The notes under the pieces are model-generated. The model did no database searches, had not been told where the DNA came from, and saw only the letters and a list, made by a program, of their open reading frames with translations. Below are positions 46,701 through 57,708 of a stretch of DNA of 64,000 bases, piece after piece. The stretch comes from Strigamia acuminata. Lineage: Eukaryota > Arthropoda > Chilopoda > Geophilomorpha > Linotaeniidae. The translations under genes and the position numbers were made by a program. Every line of letters begins with the position of its first letter. Within the stretch, counting starts at the first letter, position 1. The stretch covers positions 4,574,501 through 4,638,500 of the forward strand of contig OX442318.1 of assembly GCA_949358305.1 (NCBI GenBank). Direction: 5' to 3'.

Positions 46701-49700
46701 CGATGCGCTTTTAACGACGAATTGGTTTAGCGATGGAAATGAGTTTAACCTAACCTAACCTAACCAACCTATAAAAATCTTTTACTCAGCCCACCTGGGT
46801 CAGTTTTGATCGAAAGTTAAAATCTTTTTTCGAAAAATGTATGGAAATGATTCTATTCTTTGACTATTACATGTTTATGAAGAAATTTAACCAATTCGGT
46901 ATTTGTCGAAAGAGTATAACAAAAATAATTGAGATTGGATTCAAAAGTAGTCGATAAACGAATAAATTTTGTGAAATTTTTTTTTTTTTAATTTTTGAAT
47001 ATATTACGGAGTATTATTATTTTTTTTATTGTTTGTTACGATGTTTAAAGAAAATACATGAAATTTCAGAAAGAAAATCCTGTTAGTTTTCGAGAAAAAA
47101 AAATAAAATCCAATAGAGGTCAAAATGGATCTAAGGTTTGGGCAGTTTAATCTGATGTAATTAACCTAATCTAACCCTAACTGAACCTAACTGAACATAA
47201 CCTGACCTAACCTGACCACTGTTGCTAAACTGATTTCAATGGAAAAAGATAAAATAAATTGGAATTTTTTTTTTTAATTTTTCATAAAATTTTATTTATT
47301 AATTTATTTTTTTATTATTTTTTTTTTCCTCATTTATTTATTTATTTGTTTGTTTATTTTGTTTATTTTATTTTATTTTATTTTATTTTATTTTATTTTA
47401 TTTTATTTTATTTATAACTTTGTTAGATTATGTTAATTGGTGATTCGGCTGTTGGTAAAACGTGCGTTTTAACTCGGTTCAAAGATGGCGCTTTCCTCTG
47501 TGGCAATTTCATATCGACTGTTGGCATCGATTTCCGGGTGAGATATTGGTGTGAGCTTATCATCAGATTTTTATGTTTTTGTTCAAGTTTTTGTTATGAT
47601 GTTAAGAGTTGATGGGATGTATAAAACTAAAATTAATTTTTTGTTGTTTTTATTTTATTTTCACAGAATAAAGTGGTGATAGTTGATGATGCCAAAGTCA
47701 AATTACAGGTAAGACATTGAAAATGTGTTAATATTAAATATAATGGCCCAAATTTCTGGAGTTTATGAAAAAAAATTCAAATTTCCTTTAATTTATCAAT
47801 GTTTAATTTCTCACATCTGTCAAAATATATTAAGAAATTTTGGGAACTAGTTTTAAACTGCAATTTATTTATTTATTTCAGATATGGGACACAGCGGGGC
47901 AAGAAAGATTCAGGAGTGTTACACACGCTTACTACAGAGACGCTCATGGTAAAACCGACAACAAATTGGATTAAATTTGGTTGGTTTAATTTTTATTTAT
48001 TTTTACTTTTAGCACTTTTACTGCTATATGATGTCACCAACAGAGCCAGTTATGATAATACGCGTGTAAATATTATTTCTAAAATTCAGCAATCCTATAG
48101 TTTGTGCCTGGTATCTTGATACAAAGTTCGTAGTGCGCATCCCATTCTGCGCAGCTGATTTCTTAATTTCAGTCATTATTTAACAGGGTTATGCTTAACC
48201 CTTCTAACCCGAAAGAATTGGCCACCTTTCACTTCCTAAGATGGGCATTTTTTGACCCAGATTCTGCGCATGCGCAAAATCCGGGTTTTAGGAAATTCCT
48301 AACATCTAGCCAATGGGGTTAGATTGTCTATTCATGTAGTGAACGTCATATGGACATGGTGGACATGATTGACATTAGCGGAGCCTGCTGATGATCATAA
48401 TTTTTGTCCTTTGGACTCCTAAGATGGGTCTTTTTTGACCCAGTTAAACTTTGAGTTCAAATTATAGAAAAACTTAAAAAATTAAAAAAATTTCAACTGT
48501 CTGGTGATGTTTCAAAGGAATAGTCACCAAAAATCAGAAGAAAAAAAATTTATTTATTATAAAAATAATGATTTTTTTAAAACGGAGTCACAAAATGACT
48601 CATCTCAGGGTTGGAAGGGTTAATACCGTATCCCTTCGATTGAGAGCTGCCCTCGAATAAAAGCCGCGGCTGAGGGAGCAAAAATACCATATTATTGGGA
48701 CAAAAAATATTTTTTTTTTATGATAACTGAAATCGAAGTTGCGGTTGACTATTGCTCTTGAAGTTATGCGAGAACGAATGAGTGTGTACGACAGTGCTAA
48801 AGATGAACTGATATTTTATTCAACAATAGTTGGGGGTTTATGTACCCCAAATAATGTCACGTTTTGTATGCATGACAGGACACTCGACCAATCAGTGTCG
48901 AGTTGACCGATACAGTTGAAATGTGTATTGTCCAATCCAACAGCTCTTATTCGAAGGAATTATTAGGCCTAATGATGCTGAAATAAAGTAAATGAACGAC
49001 AATAAACTCATTGACAACTTGGCACTGAAATGCTTGCATAGAATGTGATGCGTAGTTTGAATTTGGCATCAAGATACTGGCCTAAACTGTAGTTTCCGTT
49101 GTTTTCTCAGTTTTCGGTGTGAATACAAAATTTTTTCTCTTGAAAAAAATTATCCCACAGGATGCTTCTTGGCATTTGCCAGTTGTACAAACCGATGAAA
49201 TTAAGGCCATCACTTGACCAATTGTTATTTGTACGCAGGGCCATTAAGTTATAGTTTATTGGCTCATGGAATCTTTACCTAAAACCATTACAGCGCATGA
49301 TACTGTATGTAACGTGTACAGTCGTGGACAAAATAAACTTTTCTTCAGTTTAGCTGTTTTAATTTTATATACCAGGTGGCATAAAAATCCATTGAGATTC
49401 AATGACATCAATCTTGACTCGGTCTCTCGTCTTGCCCTAACAAAAGTATTAAAAGATAGACTGGGCAAATAATGATAGATAAACTTAAAACAGCTAAACT
49501 GAAGGGAATTTTTTTTTGTCCACGACTGTACCTTGTCATATGTGATTCCAGTACTTGGTGCTCTGTTAGCCCATTTCTATAATACGGTAGACGATTCCAT
49601 TTGTGAACATATGCAGTAATGATCTTGGCTCAGCATTCCATGCATTGATTACAAATTTTTTTTTCAACATCATTATAACAAGGATAGAGTATCTTTGTTT

Positions 49701-52700
49701 GTATGATTGTGTTATGTGCAGAAGAGATATTTTGAAACTACTTCTGCTCATATTTTTTTTATTTTATTGTGGTCATTCAAATTCAATAGTAAAATATCAA
49801 TTTAATTGTAGGCATGGTTAGGTGAAATTCATGAATATGCCCAAGAGGATGTGGTCATTATGTTGATAGGAAACAAATGTGACATGCATTCAGAGCGTGT
49901 CGTCAGAAGAGAAGATGGAGAACGCTTAGCTAAGGTATTGTGCAGATATTTTCTCTCTTTTTTTTGTAAGGTTGTAAAGTTTGCCAAAACAATTCGGTCG
50001 GTAAATGAATGGTGAAACGATTTGAACAGTTGAAAATAACAAGTGTCTTTACTTTACAATACAATAGTGCGCGCAAATACACACGTTTTCAAATATTATC
50101 ATAACTTAAAACTAACATTTTTCTTTCTTGATCATTTTTGAATAGAACATGTAAAAAGATGCTTAACTTTGTAATTGAATTTTTTCTTGTCTCCAATTGG
50201 TATGGAGAGCAATCCTGTGTTTCATTGAAAGTACAGTAGAGCCTTGATTATTGGAACACCGGTTATACGAAAAATTGATTATGCGAACAGGAGTAGACGA
50301 TTTTTTTGCAGATTTTTTTTTATCGATTTTTTACTTTTAAACTGTTTAAGTCACAGCAAAATTTCCAAATACAAAGTTTTAGAGCACTATCAAATTAATA
50401 CTATCCAACTTATCTTATGCCCTGTTCACACTTACACCACTTTTGTAGAAAACCCGCCAGTTTTGTAGAAAACCTGTGTTCACACTACCACAGGTTTTCT
50501 AGAAAACCCGCCAGTTTTGTAGAAAACCTGTGTTCACACTACCACAGGTTTTCTAGAACTCAAAACAAGATGGCGGATTTTTCTACAACTCGAGTTGAAG
50601 AATATATTTCCAATATAAAACAAGTAAACATCTGTAATGCAGGGAAGCATTACATATTAGACTTCTAAACCCTGTCTGCGCGTTCGTCTGCTACGATCTG
50701 TTGCTAGGAGACAGGTGGAGGGGCTTCACTGCAATGCGCGTTATTCCAATATTTGCCGTAATTTGCTTTTTTCGCCTTCATCATTATATTTGATTAAAAA
50801 ACTATCCACGCCATCGTTTTCAGCGGCAAATTACACATAGGAAACTTGATTTAAACATTCAAATTGTTAAGTTTTAAAAATCGGTCTTTTTCAAATCTCC
50901 CACTGAATTTGTCATGCGGTTGCCGAATTTCGTCAAAGGTAACGATATTTTTTTTCGACCAAATCAAAATAAAACAAGCTGGGATTTGTAATGCAGGGAA
51001 GCATTACACATTAGACTTCTAAACTCTGTCCTTTTGTCCCTAAATATAACACCGCAATAATAGAAAATAAATTAATTTAAAAAAAAAAATTTTTGTTGCC
51101 AATATAAAGCAACAACAAACAAAATCCCACCAAAATTTGATATGATATGCTGCGGAATTGTTGCATCCGGGTTTGCTACAATCGGGAAATAAATCGCGCG
51201 GAAAACTAGAAAATATTTCTAGTTCGATTTTATTTCGCAGCCAATCACAGCTCATTTGCGGCAAACCCCGGATGCAACGTATCCACGGCGTATCCGCAAG
51301 TGTGACTGTGAACCGTCTTCCATGAAAATTACGGAAATGACATCGTCATGAATACACGGCTAAAAGCGCAGTAAAACCGGTTTATTAATTCAACCGGAGG
51401 TCGGAGAAGTCTGAAAATACCAAAGGATACTAATATAGGTATGCTGGATTTAATGCCGTTGTCTGTTTTGCTCTACGTGCGGTAGTTTTTACGGAATCGT
51501 TGTAGACGGACAGACGGACGGACAGACATGACCGTTTCATAAGACTTTCTAAACATAGAGTTTAGAAGTCTAAAATACAGGGTGGTGCAGAAAGTCTGGT
51601 TCACAGTAAATAATTCCCAAACTATTCTAGGTGTTGATTCAGCAAAATGATTGTTAAGGTAGTACGTCGGGGGAAATCCAATTATGACTTCCAATTTGAC
51701 CTCTGAGGTCATCTTCAAGGTCATTCATATTGTAACTTGAAAACCGTGAGAGTTAGAGCAAAAAAGTAAATTAGAAAGTTGTAGAGCATCATCCAATTAG
51801 TCTAGAACTGTTCTTAAAAAAATTATTTCTTAGGAAAAAGTTTTGAGAAAAAAGGTCTGAAACATTGGCCTACTCAGCATTATAACTCAGCTTTGTAACC
51901 TAAAACTATTGAGGCAACCAAGCTAATCCTCAATTAGGACACTTTATTGGGTCATACTTTGTAAGTGGAAGAGAGGAAATACAAAAGAAAAAAAATAATT
52001 TATTTTGGAAATACATTCCACATGATAGTTTTAGGTTACAAAGCTGTGTAGACTAACATTTCAAACCTTTTTTTCTCAAAACTTTTCCCTAAGAAATAAT
52101 TTTTTTAAGAACAGTTCTAGACTAATTGGATAATGCTCTACAACTTTCTAATTCACTTTTTTGCTCTAACTCTCACGGTTTTCAAGTTACAATATGGATG
52201 ACCTTGAAGATGACCTCAGAGGTCAAATTGGATGTCATAATTGGATTTCCCCCGACATACTACCTTAACAATCATTTTGCTGAATCAACATCTAAAACGG
52301 TTTGGAAATTATTTAGTGTGAACCAGACTTTCTGCACCACCCTGTATACAGGGTCATGCAGATTTGGATTTTCGATTGGGCTTGGTTCCAGAATTTGTTT
52401 TCATTTTGGATGAGAAAAAAGAAAAAGGACGCTTTTCCTCTATTTTCAATTTTTTTTTTTAGGGAAACGAAATATGGAAATTGAAAAAAACGAGCCATTT
52501 TCCCGTTTTTCTTTTCCTACTGATTTTCGTAAGAAAAATGAAAACAAGAAAAATACACCTATTTCCATTTTCTTTTTCCTATTGATTTTTGTCAGAAAAA
52601 GGAAAATGGAAAAACAGGCCTTTTTCTCGTTTTCCTTTTCCTTTTGATTTTCGTCAGATAATCTAAAATGGAAAAAGGTCCCCCCTTGCAGCAGGGAGAA

Positions 52701-55700
52701 AAACGGGGGAAAAAATCGGGGAAAAAAAGCGGGGGAAAAAATTGTGGGGGAAAAATCGGAGGAAAAATCGGGGGGGAAAAATCGGGGTGAAAAATCGGGG
52801 GCAAAAATCGGGGGCGAAAATCGGGGGAAAAGATCGGCAGAAAAAATCGGGGAAAAAAATCGGATGATAAAATTGGGGGAAAAAATTGGGGGGGGAAAAA
52901 TCGGGGTGAAAAATTGGGGGAAAAAATCGGGGCAAAAAATCGGTGAAAAAAATCGGGGGAAAAAATCTGGGGAAAAATCGGGGGAAAAAATCGGCGGAAA
53001 AAATCGGGGGAAAAAATCGGGGAAAAAAATCGGATGATAAAATCGGGGGGGAAAAAATCGGGGGAAAAAATCGGGGGAAAAAATCGGGGGAAAAAATTGG
53101 GGGAAAAATCGGAAGGAAAAATCGGGGGGGATAATCGGGGGGAAAAATCGGAAGGAAAAAATCGGGGGAAAAAATCCGGAGAAAAAATCGGGGGAAAAAA
53201 TCGGGGAGAAAAATCGGGAAAAAAAATCGAAGAAAAAAATCGGGGCAAAAAATCGGGGTGAAAAATCGGGGGCAAAAATCGGGGGCGAAAATCGGGGGAA
53301 AAGATCGGCAGAAAAAATCGGGGAAAAAAATCGGATGATAAAATTGGGGGAAAAAATCGGGGGGGGGAAAATCGGAATGAAAAATCGGGGGAAAAAATCG
53401 GGGCAAAAAATCGGTGAAAAAAATCGGGGGAAAAAATCTAGGGAAAAATCGGGGGAAAAAATCGGGGGAAAAAATCGGTGGAAAAAATTGGGGGAAAAAT
53501 CGGAAGGAAAAATCGGGAGGGATAATCGGGGGAAAAATCGGCGGAAAAAATCGGGGGAAAAAATCGGGGAAAAAAATCGGGGGAAAAAATTGGGGGAAAA
53601 ATCGGAAGGAAAAATCGGGAGGGATAATCGGGGGAAAAATCGGGGGAAAAAATCTGGGGAAAAATCGGGGGAAAAAATCGGCGGAAAAAATCGGGGGAAA
53701 AAATCGGGGAAAAAAATCGGATGATAAAATCGGGGGGGAAAAAATCGGGGGAAAAAATCGGGAGAAAAAATCGGGGGAAAAAATTGGGAGAAAAATCGGA
53801 AGGAAAAATCGGGGGGGATAATCGGGGGGAAAGATCGGCAGAAAAAATTGGGGAAAAAAATCGGATGATAAAATTGGGGGAAAAAATCGGGAGAAAAAAT
53901 CGGGGGGAAAGATCGGCAGAAAAAATTAAGGAAAAAAATCGGATGATAAAATTGGGGGAAAAAATCGGGGGGGGAAAAATCGGGGTGAAAAATCGGGAGA
54001 AAAAATCGGGGCAAAAAATCGGTAAAAAAAATCGGGGGAAAAAATCTGGGGAAAAATCGGGGGAAAAAATCGGCGGAAAAAATCGGGGGAAAAAATCGGG
54101 GAAAAAAATCGGATGATAAAATCGGGGGGGAAAAAATCGGGGGAAAAAATCGGGGGAAAAAATCGGGGGAAAAAATTGGGGGAAAAATCGGAAGGAAAAA
54201 TCGGGGGGGATAATCGGGGGGAAAAAATCGGGGGGAAAAAATCGGGGGAAAAAATCCGGAGAAAAAATCGGGAGAAAAAATCGGGGGGAAAAATCGGGGA
54301 AAAAAATCGAAAGAAAAAATCGGGGCAAAAAATCGGGGCAAAAAATCGGGGGAAAAAATCGGGGGAAAAATCGGGGGAAAAAATCGGCGGAAAAAATCGG
54401 GGGAAAAAATCGGGGAAAAAAATCGGGGGAAGAAATCGGGGGAAAAAATCGGGGGAAAAAATCGGGAGAAAAAATCGGAGGAAGAAATCGGGGGGAAAAA
54501 TCGGGGGGAAAAAATCGGGGGAAAAAATTGGGGGAAAAAATCCGGAGAAAAAATCGGGAGAAAAAATCGGGGGGAAAAATCGGGGAAAAAAATCGAAGAA
54601 AAAAATCGGGGGAAAAAATCGGTGAAAAAAATCGGGGAAAAAAATCGGGGGAAAAAATCGGGGGAAAAAATCGGCGGAAAAAATCGGCGGAAAAAATCGG
54701 GGGAAAAAATCGGGGAAAAAAATCGGATGATAAAATCGAAAGGGAAAAAATCGGGGGAAAAAATCGGAGGAAAAAATCGGGGGAAAAAATTGGGGGAAAA
54801 ATCGGAAGGAAAAATCGGGGGGGATAATCGGGGGGAAAAATCGGAAGGAAAAAATCGGGGGAAAAAATCCGGAGAAAAAATCGGGGGAAAAAATCGGGGG
54901 AAAAAATCGGGAGAAAAAATTGGAGGAAAAAATCGGGGGGGAAAATCGGGGGGAAAAAATCCGGAGAAAAAATCGGGGGAAAAAATCGGGGGGAAAAATC
55001 GGAAAAAAAAATCGAAGGAAAAAATCGAAGCAAAAAATCGGTGAAAAAAATCGGGGAAAAAAATCGGGGGAAAAAATCGGGGGAAAAATCGGGGGAAAAA
55101 ATCGGCGGAAAAAATCGGCGGAAAAAATCGGGGGAAAAAATCGGGGAAAAAAATCGGATGATAAAATCGGAAGGGAAAAAATCGGGGGAAAAAATCGGAA
55201 AAAAAAATCGGGGGGGGAAAATCGGGGGAAAAAATCCGGAGAAAAAATCGGGAGAAAAAATCGGGGAAAAAAATCGGATGATAAAATCGGGGGGGAAAAA
55301 ATCGGGGGAAAAAATCGGAGGAAAAAATCGGGGTGGAAAAAATCGGAGGAAAAAATCGGGAGAAAAAATCGGATGAAAAAATCGGGAAGGAAAAAATCGT
55401 GGGAAAAAATCGGGGAAAAAAATCGGGGGAAGAAATCGGGGGAAAAAATCGGGGGAAAAAATCGGGAGAAAAAAATCGGAGGAAAAAATCGGGGGGAAAA
55501 ATCGGGGGGAAAAAATCGGGGGAAAAAATCGGGGGAAAAAATCGGGGGAAAAAATCCGGAGAAAAAATCGGGGGAAAAATCGGGGGGAAAAATCGGGGAA
55601 AAAAATCGAAGGAAAAAATCGAAGCAAAAAATCGGTGAAAAAAATCGGGGAAATAAATCGGGGGAAAAAATCGGGAGAAAAATCGGCGGAAAAACTCAGG

Positions 55701-56424
55701 GGAAAAAAACGGGGGAAAAAATCGGATGAAAAAATCGGGGTGGAAAAAATCGGAGGAAAAAATCGGGAGGGAAAAATCGGGGGAAAAAATCGGGGGAAAA
55801 AATCGGGGGAAAAAAACGGGGGAAAAAAACGAGGGAAAAAAATTGAAAAAAGAGAATAAGCGTCCTTTTTCTTTTTTCTCATCCAAAATCAAAACAAGGA
55901 AAAGAAATGATCGTTTCGAGCACGCATTGATACTAATACAAGTACGCTGAATTTATTGCAGTTCTCCGTTTGTCTTCACCTACTATAGTTTTTGAGATAT
56001 GGATGTGGACAGACGGACAGACATTTGGAAAATTTTAAATTAAATACTCTAACTAAACTTTTTTTTTTATTTAAACTGTTTAATTTTCCAAAAAAAGTAA
56101 CTATACAATGTTTAAATCTCTGTGTAACTATATATGTACCCTCCATTACAGCACTGAACGTAAACCTACATTATTTTCTTTTTAGGAGTACAATGTAGCA
56201 TTCATGGAAACAAGTGCAAAATCAGGCATGAATGTTGAACTTGCCTTCTTAGCTGTAGCAAGGTAAGAAGTGGGACTAGGGTTAGTACAAGTGCCAACAC
56301 TAATCCACTAATTACTTATTCCAGAGAACTGAAATCTCGCAAATCAACTAATCCTTTTGATCAAAAATTTAATGTTGCTGATTATGTCCGAGCCCAGAGC
56401 GAAAAACCCGGCTGCTGTTCGTAG
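43768..56424 (+). CDS. Rab26/Rab37 GTPase, isoform A (divergent switch I)
   Basis: Rab GTPase of the Rab26/37 group, which acts on secretory granules and synaptic vesicles. Exons: 43768-43914, 44788-44898, then the shared exons 47667-47708, 47882-47948, 48013-48065, 49812-49934, 56186-56262 and 56325-56424, giving 239 residues. The 49-residue N-terminal extension is unrelated to that of isoform B. Exon 2 carries the P-loop GDSGVGKTS and the switch I segment [12 protein letters not shown], which lacks the usual IDF of Rabs; as I remember it, Drosophila Rab26 has a similar SFSATVG form. The shared part has [30 protein letters not shown] and a C-terminal CCS for prenylation. The choice between the exon pairs must be made by promoter use or mutually exclusive splicing. 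The introns of this gene total over 11 kb and hold many transposon remnants. Confidence 0.88.
46542..56424 (+). CDS. Rab26/Rab37 GTPase, isoform B (canonical switch I)
   Basis: Alternative product of the same locus. Exons 46542-46634 and 47427-47537 are followed by the same six shared exons as isoform A, giving 221 residues (human RAB37 about 223). The N-terminus is short and Ser-rich, ending SDIYDVCGK, which resembles the SYDLTGK end of human RAB37. The P-loop exon reads GDSAVGKTC, then [20 protein letters not shown], the canonical Rab26/37 switch I. This exon is exactly 111 nt in phase 0, like its counterpart at 44788-44898, so either one fits the exon at 47667. Including both would duplicate the P-loop, so use must be mutually exclusive. 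A (TTTTA) run lies just before its acceptor and could affect splicing. Confidence 0.9.
46744..46775. repeat. Short CCTAA (arthropod telomere-type) run
   Basis: About four CCTAA units. Related 'aacctaa' and 'cctgacctaacc' sequence recurs near 47.16-47.22 kb. It matches the TTAGG telomere unit of many arthropods but is too short to be a functional telomere. Confidence 0.8.
47360..47412. repeat. TTTTA pentanucleotide run next to a splice acceptor
   Basis: About ten TTTTA units directly upstream of the acceptor of exon 47427-47537. They form the pyrimidine-rich tract region, interrupted by A every fifth base. Confidence 0.93.
48199..48619. mobile_element. piggyBac-like MITE (TTAA sites)
   Basis: A 421-bp element with ends 'cccttctaaccc' and 'gggttggaaggg' as short inverted repeats. 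It is flanked by TTAA at 48195-48198 and 48620-48623, the piggyBac target. No ORF inside. It lies in the Rab intron after exon 48013-48065. Confidence 0.82.
48624..48800. mobile_element. Fragment of the 'gctgcggct' MITE family
   Basis: It contains 'ataccgtatcccttcgattgag', 'agccgcggctgagggagca' and 'gaagttgcggttga', related to segments near 26.0-26.3 and 36.2-36.5 kb. The ends are not defined. Confidence 0.55.
49319..49528. mobile_element. Tc1/mariner-type MITE
   Basis: A 210-bp element with inverted ends 'cagtcgtggacaaaa' and 'ttttgtccacgactg', flanked by TA at 49317-49318 and 49529-49530. It encodes nothing. It is in the Rab intron before exon 49812. Confidence 0.92.
50430..50565. repeat. 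Direct repeats 'gttcacactaccacaggtttt'
   Basis: Two tandem copies of a unit of about 56 nt containing 'aaacccgccagttttgtag' and 'aacctgtgttcacactacc'. The ends resemble a Harbinger-like 'ccctgttcacac' terminus. Confidence 0.8.
51012..51573. mobile_element. Probable MITE bounded by 'ttagacttctaaact'
   Basis: The sequence 'ttagacttctaaactctg' at about 51012 recurs as its reverse complement 'agagtttagaagtctaa' near 51556-51573. A second copy of the left end occurs at about 50659. The foldback element at 51578 begins immediately after the right end. Confidence 0.55.
51578..52344. mobile_element. Long-palindrome foldback element (TA target)
   Basis: A 767-bp element flanked by TA (51576-51577 and 52345-52346). 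It begins 'cagggtggtgcagaaagtc' and ends with the reverse complement. The inverted arms are about 300 bp each (51578-51880 and 52045-52344) with a few mismatches, and even the central part is partly self-complementary ('aggttacaaagctg'). Transcribed as part of the Rab intron, it would form a very long RNA hairpin. No protein is encoded. Confidence 0.93.
52395..55897. mobile_element. TIR-bounded unit containing a G-rich minisatellite
   Basis: A 38-nt sequence at 52395-52432 (beginning 'ttgttttcattttggatg') recurs as its reverse complement at 55860-55897 with one mismatch, and weaker matching runs inward to about 60 nt. Between the ends are diverged repeats of about 100 bp containing 'ttttcctattgatttt' (52.45-52.68 kb) and the 13-nt array. 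This looks like a non-autonomous element whose interior has been expanded by tandem duplication. No clear target duplication was seen. Confidence 0.8.
52690..55850. repeat. 3.1-kb G-rich 13-nt minisatellite (atcgggggaaaaa)
   Basis: Over 200 imperfect units of 12-15 nt, consensus 'atcgggggaaaaa', with runs of four to seven G on the plus strand, which is the transcribed sense strand of the Rab gene. Higher-order blocks recur, such as those around 'ggatgataaaatc'. Because 13 nt shifts frame each unit, three units encode a 13-residue period in every frame. The minus strand lacks stops, giving a spurious 1148-codon ORF of [13 protein letters not shown]-type repeats. Confidence 0.97.
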
Positions 56425-56636
56425 TCTACGCTTGTCCGATTACTCAATAACGAATACTAATCGACTAATAATTCAACTTATTCTTCCTGGGTGACTTTTA
56501 TATCAATTTGGAGATTTGGGCATTCATTTGATTATTGCAATTGTACCTTTAGTATGCCTTGAAATTAAAAAATTGGGTGATTTGTAACAATGCTGAATAT
56601 AAAACGGTGATTGCTGTTAATTGGTTGCGTACTGTA

Positions 56637-56783
56637 TAGGGTTGCACCAAATACCAATGAAGCTGAATAACCGAATACCACAGCGAATGGTACTTATTTA
56701 AACATGGAATTTGTTTTGTTAGCGTATTATTATGAGTTTGGCCGAATATGCCGAATACAAACCGAATATTTGATGCAACCCTA
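56637..56783. mobile_element. hAT-like MITE (tagggttgca ends)
   Basis: A 147-bp element with ends 'tagggttgcacc' and 'gatgcaaccct(a)', flanked by an imperfect 8-bp duplication (gtactgta / gtaccata). It is rich in 'gaataaccgaatac' motifs, as is the related segment near 61.13-61.25 kb. Confidence 0.8.
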
Positions 56784-57572
56784 GTACCATATTACATGTT
56801 ATACGTCAATGTTGTTATTTTCCTGGGGTAACTTGTTCATATTTTTATAAATGATTTGTTAGTTTGAAGAGTAATTTTAAGAAATGTGGCTATTTTGAAT
56901 ACGATTCAATCAAAGACTGAAATACCGAAATCATATATCCTTGATCTAAAAGTGGAAACACAAGGGAGCGGGTAAAATTCCAAAGCTTGCCTGTACAAGT
57001 TTAAAGAGGGAGTCATTTATAAGCTCGCCTCAAAACAAAGCTTTGAATAAATACGCAAGCTTGTGTTTGCTCAAGCGGGCGAATTTGTAGCCGCTTTTTC
57101 AAGTAAAAGCAAGCTTTTAAATTTTACTCGCTCCCTTGTGTTTTCATCTTGAAGCAGGGCTTCTTAAACTGAATGTTGGGGTCACGAAATGGCCCTACAA
57201 ATTCTTCTGTCATTTTGTACTATGTAATAATTCTATACCTGTAGTCAGGTTAAAATTTCTCGGGTGAAAAGGGGTCATGAGTGGAAAAAGTTTAAGTAGT
57301 CCTGATCTAGAGGAAAATGTCAGCTTCCTGCGACTGTTACCAGAGCTGTAGTTCCATGATTTCTTAGTTAAGCCGATATGGGTTACGTCGGTTGTTCCCA
57401 ATCTTTTTTGGTTCACAGTGCCCCTGCAAGTTAGAACAGCGTCCCTGTAGGCCTAGTTTGGGAACCAGTGGGTTAAGCATTATATTGTTTGAAGTGAATA
57501 ATTAGAAGTGCTTTAGGGGTTGTCTTAAATGAGGGTATTTTGTATTTTGTATTTTGAGAAATAAAATACGGT

Positions 57573-57708
57573 AGCTGCATTCAAAAATTAAAATTAAAAT
57601 TTTAGTTTAAGTGTATTTTAAGTTTTAACATTTGTTTAAACATTTTTTTGTCATCATTTTGATTTAAAATTGAAGTAAAACAAAATATTTTAGTTTTTGA
57701 ATGCAGCT
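57573..57708. mobile_element. Small palindromic MITE (agctgcattcaaaaa)
   Basis: A 136-bp element with inverted ends 'agctgcattcaaaaa' and 'tttttgaatgcagct', flanked by TA dinucleotides. A diverged copy lies at 18151-18290. Confidence 0.88.

Noticed and set aside
52446-55892. 1148-codon minus-strand ORF (and shorter plus-strand Lys/Gly ORFs)
   Set aside because: Entirely produced by the 13-nt minisatellite, which lacks stop codons on that strand. It is antisense within a Rab intron and has no known domain.
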